Notes under the pieces: generated by a model
Told to the model about the DNA's origin: nothing
What the model saw: the letters and a program-made list of their open reading frames with translations, nothing else
The model's database searches: none
Shown: positions 52,090-60,809 of the stretch, in pieces
How the letters are laid out: each line of letters begins with the position of its first letter
Position numbering within the stretch: position 1 is the first letter of the stretch
Program-made: the position numbers and the translations under genes
Assembly (NCBI GenBank): GCA_019113745.1
Contig: DXGV01000059.1
Location: 1-64,000 of the forward strand
DNA from: Candidatus Blautia intestinavium
Lineage (GTDB): Bacteria > Bacillota > Clostridia > Lachnospirales > Lachnospiraceae
Direction: 5' to 3'
Length of the DNA stretch: 64,000 nucleotides

Positions 52090-52911
52090 ATGGCAGAAAA
52101 TACAAGAATTTTATTTACAGATCTTGACGGGACATTGCTCAACGATAAAAAGGAGATCACGCCGGGAAATCAGGAGGCAATCAACCAGGCTCTGGAAGCG
52201 GGGCATAAGGTGGTGATAAGCACCGGGCGGCCTCTTGCCAGCGGGCTGATCATTGCAGAACGGGCGGGACTGGTAAAGGAAGGATGTTATATTATCGCAT
52301 TTAACGGCGGCCAGATTTACGATCCCTTCCACAAAAAGACGATTTTTGGAAAAACGCTGCCCAGGGAGCTGGCGAAGAATATTTTTCAGGACTCTATAGA
52401 CAGGGGATTACATATCCAGTCTTATTCGGATACAGAGGTGCTCGTCTTAAAAGACGACACAGAGATCCAAAAGTACGTCCAGGGAACGGAGATGCGGTAC
52501 CGGGTTGTTAAGGATCTGGACGCGGCTTTTCCAATGGATCCCTACAAGATACTTGCCATCAGCTTTGACGACCGTCCGAAGATTGAAAAGTTTCAAAGGG
52601 AGACGGTAGATCCCCTGGCGGGAACTGTCAGAAGCTTCTTTTCCAATGACGCGTACCTTGAGATCGTTCCGGAAGGGATTTCCAAGGGCTTTGCGATCCA
52701 GTGGATGTGCAGGTACCTGGATGTGCCTCTGGAAAACTCTGTGGCAGCCGGGGACGCGGAGAACGATGTGGAAATGCTTGAGACAGCTCATGTAGGAGCC
52801 GTGATGTGCAACGCCTTTCCGGGAGTGGCAGATCATGGAGATTATGTGACGGAGCACGACAATAATCATGACGGGCTGGCAGAGATTGTCCGGAAATTCA
52901 TCCTGAACTGA
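52090..52911 (+). CDS. Cof-type HAD-family hydrolase
   Basis: A 273-residue phosphatase of the HAD IIB (Cof) type. The nucleophile motif is ILFTDLDGTLLNDKKE, motif II KVVISTGRPL, motif III lysine in GISKGFAIQW and motif IV VAAGDAENDVEML. A C2 cap sits between motifs II and III. Such enzymes remove phosphate from sugar phosphates, pyridoxal phosphate or flavin; the substrate is undetermined. It is co-transcribed with the SGNH hydrolase. Confidence 0.9.
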   Translation: MAENTRILFTDLDGTLLNDKKEITPGNQEAINQALEAGHKVVISTGRPLASGLIIAERAGLVKEGCYIIAFNGGQIYDPFHKKTIFGKTLPRELAKNIFQDSIDRGLHIQSYSDTEVLVLKDDTEIQKYVQGTEMRYRVVKDLDAAFPMDPYKILAISFDDRPKIEKFQRETVDPLAGTVRSFFSNDAYLEIVPEGISKGFAIQWMCRYLDVPLENSVAAGDAENDVEMLETAHVGAVMCNAFPGVADHGDYVTEHDNNHDGLAEIVRKFILN

Positions 52912-52930
52912 GCGGCAGTACATGAGAAAA

Positions 52931-52987
52931 ACAGCGGCGCTGGCGCGGGCCGGACTGCTGCAATGAAAAGCCGCTGTATCATATAGA
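52931..52987 (+). terminator. Possible terminator of the SGNH-HAD operon
   Basis: ACAGCGGC at 52931-52938 pairs perfectly with GCCGCTGT at 52980-52987. The loop is long and no T-run follows, so termination is uncertain. Confidence 0.4.
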
Positions 52988-53166
52988 AGTAGAAGAAAAA
53001 CATTTTTAAAGGACAGTTTGTCCTGGATTATGCCCCATAAGCGTCATTTTTTCTTAGAGATGATATGATAAAACCGACAGCTTTATCGGTCTGGGAAAGC
53101 GGCAGGTATTCTCCTGTTCCTGCTGAACCAGTTGGAAAGCGAAAAAACAGGAAAGGACGATGGGAC

Positions 53167-54438
53167 ATGAAGAGAAAGTATCTGATGAAACTGGGGATCA
53201 TGCTGATTTGCGGCAGCCTGACGGCGAGCGTACCTGTTTTTGCCAAAGAGCAGCCGGAAGAGAAATGGCAGTATACACAGAAGCAGCAGAACGGCGATAC
53301 TCTGTATACTTTTGAGGAATTACAGCTTTCCATTCCGGAAGACTGGGAGGGAAAAATCGTTACAGGAGTTGAAAAAGGCAGTATTACATTTTATCAAAAG
53401 GATTCGCTGGAGGCAGGAAAGAAGGACGGCGAGACTGGATGCGGGGCGTTGTTTACTATTCACTGCAGTGCTGATTATGATTTCGCGGAGAACCTGCCGA
53501 ACTATTATCTGGTGGGAAGCGGCGAAAAAGGGATCTACTATATAACCGTTCCGGGAGATCTTCACGGATACCAGAAGGACGAAACAATCCTGAACCAGTG
53601 GAAGGAAATGTCCGCAAAGGTAGAGGAAATCTGCAAAAATGTAAAGACAAAAAATCCGGGCGCGCCTGCTTATACTGTCACAGAAGTAAATTTCCGGGAA
53701 AAAGATTCCATGTCCGGTAAGATCCTGGACGTAATCCCTTCCGACACAGAAATATGGATCACCGGAAATCTGGAACAGGACTGGGTGAAAGCGAATTTTG
53801 ATAATGAGGACGGATATGTGAGCGCCGACTATCTGGAGATTCCGGATCTGTCTGACGAAGAGGAAGAAAACGGGAACTCCGGAAGTTCATATGAGAAAGA
53901 GGATACCGGAGATTCTGATGCAGACGCTCAAAACAGTTCTGAAAAAGAGGAAAACGCAGGTGACGAGGATTCTTCCGATGGAAACGGAGAGGACAAGACT
54001 GAGATTCCATTCCAGGGATTTAACCAGTGCGCAGTATATGATGAGAATGGGAACGAACGTATTATCAGAGCGGCAGAAGACAAGAACTGGTATGACGAAA
54101 GCGGCGTTTATTACGGTACTTTTGAGGATGTAGACAATGCGATTGAGCGGGGAAGTATTACGAACGAAAATGGGGAAACTTATTATTTTTCGCCGGCGAA
54201 TATTCCCGGAAGTAATATAAAGGTAATAGACGACGGATATGGAAGAAGCATAGAAATAAGCCGCGGCGACGATGGATTATGGTATGATGCAGAAGGCAAC
54301 TGCTACGGTGCAGATGGAGCGGCCATGATACAGGAAGATCAGGCGGAGGAAAGCGGAGGAAGCCTGGATGGATCCGGCGAAGAGACGCGGGATGACAGCG
54401 GCAGCAACGACAGCTCTTCTGAAAACAGTGCCGAATAG
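53167..54438 (+). CDS. Secreted SH3-domain protein
   Basis: A 423-residue exported protein. The signal peptide is residues 1-27 (LGIMLICGSLTASVPVFAKE). A globular domain of unknown type follows (about 40-155). A bacterial SH3 domain comes next: VTEVNFREKDSMSGKILDVI, TEIWITGNLEQDWVKANFDN, YVSADYLEIP (about 165-222). Then an acidic low-complexity linker of Ser/Glu/Asp, a second domain around 280-400 with repeated W-Y-D-(E/A)-x-G pieces (NWYDESGVYYG, LWYDAEGNCYG), and an acidic tail. It probably binds cell wall or surface polymers. ATG 53167 follows GGACGATGGGAC. Confidence 0.75.
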   Translation: MKRKYLMKLGIMLICGSLTASVPVFAKEQPEEKWQYTQKQQNGDTLYTFEELQLSIPEDWEGKIVTGVEKGSITFYQKDSLEAGKKDGETGCGALFTIHCSADYDFAENLPNYYLVGSGEKGIYYITVPGDLHGYQKDETILNQWKEMSAKVEEICKNVKTKNPGAPAYTVTEVNFREKDSMSGKILDVIPSDTEIWITGNLEQDWVKANFDNEDGYVSADYLEIPDLSDEEEENGNSGSSYEKEDTGDSDADAQNSSEKEENAGDEDSSDGNGEDKTEIPFQGFNQCAVYDENGNERIIRAAEDKNWYDESGVYYGTFEDVDNAIERGSITNENGETYYFSPANIPGSNIKVIDDGYGRSIEISRGDDGLWYDAEGNCYGADGAAMIQEDQAEESGGSLDGSGEETRDDSGSNDSSSENSAE

Positions 54439-54455
54439 TTTTTAAGTGATTTTTG

Positions 54456-54506
54456 AAGGGAAAGAAGGTTGGAAACAACAGTCTTTCCCTTTGTACATTG
54501 ACGTTA
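54456..54506 (+). other. GNRA-capped hairpin merging with a degenerate dispersed repeat
   Basis: AAGGGAAAGA at 54456-54465 pairs perfectly with TCTTTCCCTT at 54482-54491, and the inside pairs as GTTG-gaaa-CAAC. The right arm runs into TTTGTACATTGACGTTA (54490-54506), a degraded end of the dispersed repeat. It probably acts as the 3' end of the SH3-protein transcript. Confidence 0.55.
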
Positions 54507-54586
54507 AAAATAAGCAGGGACTCTTTGAATTGCTTTTTGCCTGTTCTAAAATGTCGAAGAATTGTAACAAAGATGAAAAAATTATA

Positions 54587-54595
54587 TGCTATAAT
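54587..54595 (+). promoter_or_regulatory. Extended -10 promoter of the regulator-kinase operon
   Basis: TGCTATAAT at 54587-54595 is an extended -10 element, 62 bp before the start codon at 54657. The -35 region is weak. Confidence 0.5.
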
Positions 54596-54656
54596 ACCTG
54601 TGTTGTAGAAAAAGCGCGTCAAAATTATTTGACCGACAGGGGGAGGGCAGACAGGT

Positions 54657-55361
54657 ATGATAAGGATCGCCATCGTTGAGGATGAAGAAAACTGCATAAA
54701 AAAGGAAACAGAAATTATAAAGCAGTATTTTGTTGGAAAAAGAATACCTTATGATATCGCCGTTCACATGAATGTAGAGTGGTTTCTCATGGGACTGAAG
54801 GAAGAGGTCTTCGATCTGTATATATTAGATGTAAAAATGCCGTTTAAGAACGGCCTGGAGGCAGCGAGAGAAATAAGAAAACTGTATCCGGATCCGGCGA
54901 TCATATTTGTGACGAATTATATAGATTATGCAGTGGAAGCATATGAGGTAAACACTTATCGGTATATTCCAAAATCTAATTTGGGAGAAAAGCTCCTCCA
55001 GGCGTTAGACAGTCTTCTTCCGAAAATACTGGAAAAAGAAAAACGCTGTTACATGGTTGAGAAGAGAGGAGAGATAGATAAAATTCCTTATTCCGATATT
55101 TACTATCTGAAAAAAGACGGAAAATATGTGGATCTGGTACATCGGGGCGGTATAACAAAGCTGAGGAAAACTTTGATCGGTATCCTGCAGGAACTGGATG
55201 GGAAAGAATTTCTTCCAGTAGAGAAAAGCTATGCAGTAAATATCCGGCATGTGATGCAGATAAAAGGCTGCGACCTTATCATGCGGGACGGCGCCGCCGT
55301 TCCTGTGGGAACGGCCAGAATCGGAAAAGTAAAAAAGGAAATCCTGGATTTCTGGGGGTAA
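54657..55361 (+). CDS. LytTR-type response regulator (AgrA-like)
   Basis: A 234-residue transcription regulator. The receiver covers residues 1-125: acidic pocket IAIVEDEENCIKKE, phospho-acceptor Asp in YILDVKMPFKNGLEAAREI, and the FVTNYIDYAVEAYEVNTYRYI segment with Thr and the following PKSN lysine. Residues 140-234 form the LytTR DNA-binding domain (IYYLKKDGKYVDLVHRGG, FLPVEKSYAVNIRHVMQI). It works with the kinase encoded 5 bp downstream. No agrB/agrD peptide genes were found nearby. Confidence 0.88.
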   Translation: MIRIAIVEDEENCIKKETEIIKQYFVGKRIPYDIAVHMNVEWFLMGLKEEVFDLYILDVKMPFKNGLEAAREIRKLYPDPAIIFVTNYIDYAVEAYEVNTYRYIPKSNLGEKLLQALDSLLPKILEKEKRCYMVEKRGEIDKIPYSDIYYLKKDGKYVDLVHRGGITKLRKTLIGILQELDGKEFLPVEKSYAVNIRHVMQIKGCDLIMRDGAAVPVGTARIGKVKKEILDFWG

Positions 55362-55366
55362 AAAAT

Positions 55367-56857
55367 ATGGGGATCAAGCTGTTGTACGGTTTTGCGGCAT
55401 TTCTGGAGACAGGGATCGGGATATGGATTTTCGGGCAGGCATTTCCGAAAAGAGAGAAAATGGAAAAAAGGCACAGACTCAGCGAGTGGCTGGTGTTTTT
55501 TTGGATCACATTATGCGCCTATTCGTTCCCAAACTTTTATTGGGGGATCAGTGATAAAGAGAAATATATCGGCGGTCTTATGGCGGTTCACATTGCGGTT
55601 GCTGCTGCTTACGTGATTTACAGAATGGTCAGAAAGCAACTGGGCCAAATGGAATCTGGTTTTATCCGGTGTCTTTTGTTTACAGGAATGAGCCTGTGCG
55701 TGACATGTCAGTTTTGGGATTCATATCAATCTTATAATGCGTCTCTGGTGGGGAATCTTTTTCCGCCTTTTTTCTTATGGGCATTTTACAGATGCTCTTT
55801 TGTGCAGGCATATTTGTGGCAGTTTTTCTTTTCCACCAATCTGGGAATGTTGAAAAATATATACATTACCTATGCGGGAATTTTTGAAAACAGAAGACTG
55901 GAAGATTTTTTTTACTGGCCGAGAAGCCATACATATCCGGAAGTATTCTATCTGCTGGCGCTCTGTATAGGACTGATCTTAATAAACAGATATATGCCTT
56001 TGAAAAAAGCGGTTGCTTCTGTACTGAAGGATCACAAAAGAGTGCTGTTTTCATTTACGGCGGCCGAATGGCTGATATTATCAATAATAGTAAAATTCGG
56101 GATAGGAAAAGTTGAGACAAATAATTTTGCCGCAGCGTTGACGATTACCGGAATCATGGCGTCCTGTATGCTGGTGATATATATAAGATTCGTAACAAAG
56201 ACAAATCTTGCGGAAAGAAAACTGTTGGACATGAGGAACGAGATAATAGAGAGGCAGTACCGGGAAATGAAGAAGACATATGAAAGATACAGATGCGTGG
56301 TACATGATGAAAAACATATGTTGATGTATCTTAAGGAGTGCCTGGAAAACGGAGACATTCCGCGCGCTCAAAAGATCGTAGACAGTTATCAGACCAATAT
56401 AAACGAAGCCGTAAGATGCAGATGGACAGGTATACAGAATATTGACTTTATTTTAAGCATTAAAAAGCAGCAGATGGACGACCTTTTTATAAAGCTGGAA
56501 ATGGAGTGTCAGGCGGAGACGATCCCGATGGACGACGCGGATTTTGTAGTGATGTTCAGTAATCTTCTGGATAATGCGATAGAAGCGGCGCAGCAGTGCA
56601 GGACAGAAAAAAGAAAAATAAAGGTGATACTGAAAAATATTAATTCCATGTTCTTTTTAAAAGTGAGAAATGCCTGTAAACATCAGCCAAAAACAAAGGA
56701 ACAGAGGTTCCTGACAAGCAAAAAAGATAAAGAGAGGCATGGCTGGGGAATAGAAAGCGTGAAACATATAGTGGAAAAATATAAAGGAGAAATCAGTTTC
56801 TGTTATTCGGAAGAATATTTTGAGGTATCTGTGCTGATAAATATAGAGGAAAAATAA
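55367..56857 (+). CDS. GHKL-type sensor histidine kinase (AgrC-like)
   Basis: A 496-residue membrane kinase. Seven or so hydrophobic segments fill residues 1-285, a larger sensor than in AgrC. A coiled helix (RNEIIERQYREMKKTYERYR) leads to the phosphorylation site CVVHDEKHMLMYLKE. The GHKL ATPase domain has N-box FSNLLDNAIEAAQQCR and G-box KERHGWGIESVKHIVEKYKG. It phosphorylates the adjacent LytTR regulator in response to an unknown, possibly peptide, signal. Confidence 0.86.
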   Translation: MGIKLLYGFAAFLETGIGIWIFGQAFPKREKMEKRHRLSEWLVFFWITLCAYSFPNFYWGISDKEKYIGGLMAVHIAVAAAYVIYRMVRKQLGQMESGFIRCLLFTGMSLCVTCQFWDSYQSYNASLVGNLFPPFFLWAFYRCSFVQAYLWQFFFSTNLGMLKNIYITYAGIFENRRLEDFFYWPRSHTYPEVFYLLALCIGLILINRYMPLKKAVASVLKDHKRVLFSFTAAEWLILSIIVKFGIGKVETNNFAAALTITGIMASCMLVIYIRFVTKTNLAERKLLDMRNEIIERQYREMKKTYERYRCVVHDEKHMLMYLKECLENGDIPRAQKIVDSYQTNINEAVRCRWTGIQNIDFILSIKKQQMDDLFIKLEMECQAETIPMDDADFVVMFSNLLDNAIEAAQQCRTEKRKIKVILKNINSMFFLKVRNACKHQPKTKEQRFLTSKKDKERHGWGIESVKHIVEKYKGEISFCYSEEYFEVSVLINIEEK

Positions 56858-56862
56858 GACGG

Positions 56863-56891
56863 TTGTGCAAACAGATGTTCTGACGTATAAT
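56863..56891 (+). promoter_or_regulatory. Promoter with a LexA-type box for the polymerase operon
   Basis: TTGTGC at 56863-56868, 17 bp and TATAAT at 56886-56891. AAACAGATGTTC at 56869-56880 lies between them and matches the Gram-positive LexA/DinR box GAACnnnnGTTC with one change. The downstream gene is a Y-family polymerase, so SOS control is a strong inference. Confidence 0.65.
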
Positions 56892-56907
56892 AAGAAAAAA
56901 TGGAGGT

Positions 56908-58809
56908 GTGCGCCAGTTCGGCGCTGGATATATAGCTGGTGAGAATCCAGTCTGGTAAGGCCTAGCAAGCCGCCAGTACCGAGTCCTTGGAGTGCCAAAG
57001 GCTAACAATGGTGTTTAAGCGTAGGACAGGGAACAGGAACGCCGTAATGCGAAAGCGTGAAGTGATTGAGCTTCGTTAGAGTTATCGATTGTGCGGGGTG
57101 GTCTGGTACCTCCTTGGGTCACCAATAAGGAGTAGTCGTTAAAGCGAGACTATGAAAACGCACCGGAGTCCTAGAGCACGGCATACTTGATATTGTTATA
57201 TCTAGCGTACCTGGGAGACCTGGATGGTTCTGGACATGAGCCAGTAGGGAGTATCGGCCAATGCAATGGTGAGTACGAACGAAGACCATCGAGGAGTCGG
57301 ATTCGCCCATAGTACCGATGAAGGAAGTAATGACTCTGGAGGGAAGGGGCGGACAATAAGTTGCTTTTGCTGACAAAACATAGAAAGCACAGGAGGCAGT
57401 CATTCTATGGAAAAAGAGAAAGCAGAAATAGCCAGACTCGTAGAGAAATATGGCAGGGTTCAGTCGTTAATGAAATACGTCAACAGTGACACACTCAAGG
57501 AATCCTACCGCAAACAGCCGAAAGGAAAAGCGGTAGGAATAGACGGGATAACAAAGGAAGAATACGGGGAAAATCTAGAGGAAAATATCGGAAATCTATT
57601 AGTCAGAATGAAGAAGTTTTCCTATAAGCCCTATCCAGTGCGCAGAGCCTATATACCAAAAGGAAATGGGAAAATGCGAGGCCTCGGGATTCCGTCATTT
57701 GAGGACAAAATCGTGCAGGGTGTCTTCAAGGAGATACTGGAAGCGATATACGAGCCGAAATTCAAAGAGTTTTCATTTGGATTTCGCCCAAACAGAAGCT
57801 GTCACGATGCAATCCAGAGAGCAAACAAGCATATCATGGCAGACAAAGTCAATTATATTTTAGATGCTGATATTAAAGGATTCTTTGACAACATAGACCA
57901 TGAATGGATGATTAAATTTCTGGAACATGACATAGCCGACAAGAACTTCATCAGGTATATCAAGAGGTTTCTGATAGGCGGAGTTATGGAAGATGGAAAG
58001 CGATTGGAAACGGAGTCGGGAACAGTTCAGGGCGGATTAATATCGCCAGTGCTGGCAAATGTGTATCTGCATTATACACTGGACACATGGTTTGACTATG
58101 TAAAGAAACGTGAGTTCAGAGGCGAAATGTATATGGTACGCTATGCGGATGACTTTGTATGTCTGTTCCAATACGAGAATGAAGCACGAAAGTTTTATCA
58201 GCTTCTGATAGAAAGACTGAAGAAATTTGGTCTTGAAATTGCAGAGGATAAAAGCAGAATACTGCCCTTTGGCAGATACAAGGGAACAAAGGAAAGTTTT
58301 GATTTCCTTGGATTTACACACTACAATGCAGCCAGCCACTGGGGTAAGTACTGCGTACTGCATAGAACAAGCAGGAAGAAGCTGAAAATGAAACGCGAAG
58401 CCATAAAGAGATGGATATGGGAGCATATGCACGAGAGCATAAGCGACACGATTGAAACGTTGAATGTGAAACTGGCCGGACATTACAGATATTACGGGAT
58501 ATACGGGAATTATATAGGATTGCAAAAGTATTATAAATATGTCCGAGAAGAACTATGGAAAAGCAAAAGGCGCAGAGACCAGACTTATTGGCTGACATGG
58601 CGGAAATACAGGGATATCTTGAAGTTACATCCGTTGGAGTATCCGAGGATATATCTGAAAAGTGCTTATTAGGCAAATGACTTATTGAAGAGCCGTATGC
58701 CTTAATAGGGCACGTGCGGTTCTGTGAGGGGCTTTTGAGACTTGAACCTCTCATCGCAGAGAAATTTGAAATGAAAGGAAGTGAAAAGTCGAGACAAAGT
58801 CTACTCGAC
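56908..58809 (+). mobile_element. Group II intron inserted between the SD and ATG of the polymerase gene
   Basis: The element starts GTGCG at 56908, has the maturase in its fourth domain, domain V at about 58690-58722 (GAGCCGTATGCC...GTGCGGTTC, with the AGC triad) and domain VI at 58788-58809 (GTCGAGAC/GTCT-A-CTCGAC) with bulged branch A58803 and end AC. The 5' exon ends GGAGGT (56902-56907), the Shine-Dalgarno of the polymerase gene. ACCTCC at 57108-57113, in a loop closed by GGTG/CACC, is complementary and is the likely EBS1. The 3' exon begins GAACCGTC directly before ATG 58818. Splicing joins SD and start codon at normal spacing. Confidence 0.85.
57407..58672 (+). CDS. ltrA: Group II intron reverse transcriptase/maturase
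   Basis: A 421-residue intron-encoded protein. Reverse transcriptase blocks: GKAVGIDGITKEEY, RRAYIPKGNGKMRGLGIPSF, FSFGFRPNRSCHDAIQ, ILDADIKGFFDNIDHEWMI, GTVQGGLISPVLANVYLHY and the catalytic YADD at residue 246. The maturase/X domain follows (KFGLEIAEDKSRILPFG through GHYRYYGIYGN). There is no C-terminal HNH endonuclease, as in several bacterial classes. It splices its intron and copies it into DNA. The site AGGAGG lies ten bases before the ATG. The reading frame is intact. Confidence 0.92.
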   Translation: MEKEKAEIARLVEKYGRVQSLMKYVNSDTLKESYRKQPKGKAVGIDGITKEEYGENLEENIGNLLVRMKKFSYKPYPVRRAYIPKGNGKMRGLGIPSFEDKIVQGVFKEILEAIYEPKFKEFSFGFRPNRSCHDAIQRANKHIMADKVNYILDADIKGFFDNIDHEWMIKFLEHDIADKNFIRYIKRFLIGGVMEDGKRLETESGTVQGGLISPVLANVYLHYTLDTWFDYVKKREFRGEMYMVRYADDFVCLFQYENEARKFYQLLIERLKKFGLEIAEDKSRILPFGRYKGTKESFDFLGFTHYNAASHWGKYCVLHRTSRKKLKMKREAIKRWIWEHMHESISDTIETLNVKLAGHYRYYGIYGNYIGLQKYYKYVREELWKSKRRRDQTYWLTWRKYRDILKLHPLEYPRIYLKSAY

Positions 58810-58817
58810 GAACCGTC

Positions 58818-60347
58818 ATGGAACAGGAGCGCCGAACTTATATTGCCATTGATCTGAAATCTTTTTATGCGTCTGTAGAATGTCGTGAAAGGGGCCTTGA
58901 CCCTATGACGGCGAATCTTGTGGTAGCGGACAGAAGCCGTACGGAAAAAACCATCTGCCTTGCGGTCTCGCCCTCTCTGAAGGCATATGGAATCCCCGGG
59001 AGGCCAAGGCTTTTTGAGGTAGAGGAGAAGGTCAGAGAAATCAACGCGCGGAGAAGGCGGCATGCGCCGGGAGGAAAGTTCTCGGGAGCCTCATATCTGG
59101 ATCAGGAGCTGAAAAAGTATCCGGAGCTGGAGCTGACTTATATTGCGGCTCCGCCCAGAATGGCCTTTTATATGGAATACAGCACCAGAATCTACGAAAT
59201 TTATCTGAAATATATTGCGCCGGAGGATATCCATGTGTATTCTATTGACGAGGTGTTTATCGACGCCACTCATTATCTGAAAACATATCAGATGACAGCG
59301 GAAGAGCTGGCGCGGAAAATGATCCTGGATGTGCTTCAGAATACGGGAATTACTGCCGCTGCGGGAATCGGCACGAATCTCTATCTCTGCAAAGTCGCCA
59401 TGGACATTGTGGCGAAGCATATTCCGCCGGATGAACACGGAGTGAGGATCGGGGCGCTGGATGAAATGTCTTACCGGAAGATTCTCTGGGCCCATCAGCC
59501 GCTGACGGATTTCTGGCGCGTGGGAAAAGGATATGAGAAGAAGCTGAAGGCCCATGGGATTTTCACCATGGGAGATATTGCCGCCTGTTCTCTGGGAAAA
59601 CCGGGAGAATATTATAATGAGGAGCTTCTGTATAAGCTTTTCGGGGTGAACGCGGAGCTTCTGATCGACCATGCCTGGGGTTGGGAATCCTGTACGATTG
59701 CGGATATCAAGGCATATCGCCCGGAAAATAACAGCGTGGGCTCCGGCCAGGTGCTGCAGTGCGCCTACACCTGTGAAAAGGCCAGACTTGTAGTTCATGA
59801 GATGACAGATCTGCTGGCGCTGGATCTGGTAGAGAAAAGACTTGTGACAGACCAGATGACTCTGACTGTAGGATATGACATTGAAAATCTGACGGACCCT
59901 GTCCGGCGGAAGAAGTATAAAGGTGAAGTTACTGTTGACCGTTATGGACGGAGAATTCCAAAACACGCCCACGGCAGCGTCAACCTGGACAGACAGACGT
60001 CTTCATCAGAGCTGATCATAAATGCTGTTCTGAAACTTTACGACGAAATCACAGACAAAAATCTTCTGGTCAGAAGGATCTCCGTTACCGCAGGCAGGGT
60101 GGTGAGCGAAGACTCCGTGAAAGAAAAAGAGAATTTTGAACAGCTTGAATTGTTTACAGATTACGAGGCCAGGGAAAAGGAGAAAAAGGAAGAGGAAGAA
60201 CGCCTGCAAAGAGAGAGAAGGATGCAGGAAGCGGTTCTGGATATTAAAAAGAAATTCGGGAAAAATGCAGTTTTAAAGGGAATGAATTTTGAAGAGGGCG
60301 CCACGGCAAGAGAACGTAACCGGCAGATTGGCGGCCACAGAGCGTAA
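58818..60347 (+). CDS. Y-family DNA polymerase (UmuC/UvrX-like)
   Basis: A 509-residue translesion polymerase. YIAIDLKSFYASVECRERGL carries the first metal Asp and the Y-family Tyr; VYSIDEVFIDATHYL carries the catalytic Asp-Glu pair. The thumb and little-finger regions follow, and EQLELF near residue 440 is a sliding-clamp binding motif. The C-terminal 60 residues are charged and helical. In the genome its ATG has no ribosome binding site of its own; that element lies 1.9 kb upstream across the group II intron. It is followed by a YolD gene, the usual UvrX-YolD pair. Confidence 0.9.
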   Translation: MEQERRTYIAIDLKSFYASVECRERGLDPMTANLVVADRSRTEKTICLAVSPSLKAYGIPGRPRLFEVEEKVREINARRRRHAPGGKFSGASYLDQELKKYPELELTYIAAPPRMAFYMEYSTRIYEIYLKYIAPEDIHVYSIDEVFIDATHYLKTYQMTAEELARKMILDVLQNTGITAAAGIGTNLYLCKVAMDIVAKHIPPDEHGVRIGALDEMSYRKILWAHQPLTDFWRVGKGYEKKLKAHGIFTMGDIAACSLGKPGEYYNEELLYKLFGVNAELLIDHAWGWESCTIADIKAYRPENNSVGSGQVLQCAYTCEKARLVVHEMTDLLALDLVEKRLVTDQMTLTVGYDIENLTDPVRRKKYKGEVTVDRYGRRIPKHAHGSVNLDRQTSSSELIINAVLKLYDEITDKNLLVRRISVTAGRVVSEDSVKEKENFEQLELFTDYEAREKEKKEEEERLQRERRMQEAVLDIKKKFGKNAVLKGMNFEEGATARERNRQIGGHRA

Positions 60348-60359
60348 AGGGGAGAAAAA

Positions 60360-60809
60360 ATGAAGAATTATTTCGGAGATACCAGCCGTTATGAAGAGAT
60401 CATGGACCTGCCTCATCATGTGTCAACAAAGCATCCTCCCATGCCGGTCAGGGACAGAGCGGCTCAGTTTGCCCCTTTTGCCGCGCTGACAGGCTACGGG
60501 GAGGCTGTAAGGGAAACGGCGAGATATACGGAGAAGAAGAAGGCTCCTGATGAGGAAAGGCTGGAAAAGCTTGACAGGGCCGTCCGCTTTCTGCGGGAAA
60601 AAATAAAAGAGCGTCCATTTGTGGTCCTTACCTGTTTTCAGGCGGATGAAAGAAAAGACGGAGGTTCTTACGTGGAGGTCAGAGGCAGGCTGAAAAAGAT
60701 TGACGAATACAGGCGGCGGCTTGTTCTGACAGACGGCGCGGAAATATCTTTTGACAATATTCTGGAAATCCGCTGTGAAGAGAATCCGGGAGATTTAGAG
60801 GACAGATGA
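60360..60809 (+). CDS. YolD-like protein
   Basis: A 149-residue protein with the YolD pattern MPVRDRAAQFAPFAALTGYG near residue 28, and a beta-rich C-terminal half (FVVLTCFQADER, SYVEVRGRLKKIDEYRRRLV, ISFDNILEI). YolD proteins are encoded beside Y-family polymerases and are thought to modulate them. It starts 12 bp after the polymerase with AAAGGGGAG and overlaps the next start by ATGA. Confidence 0.85.
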   Translation: MKNYFGDTSRYEEIMDLPHHVSTKHPPMPVRDRAAQFAPFAALTGYGEAVRETARYTEKKKAPDEERLEKLDRAVRFLREKIKERPFVVLTCFQADERKDGGSYVEVRGRLKKIDEYRRRLVLTDGAEISFDNILEIRCEENPGDLEDR

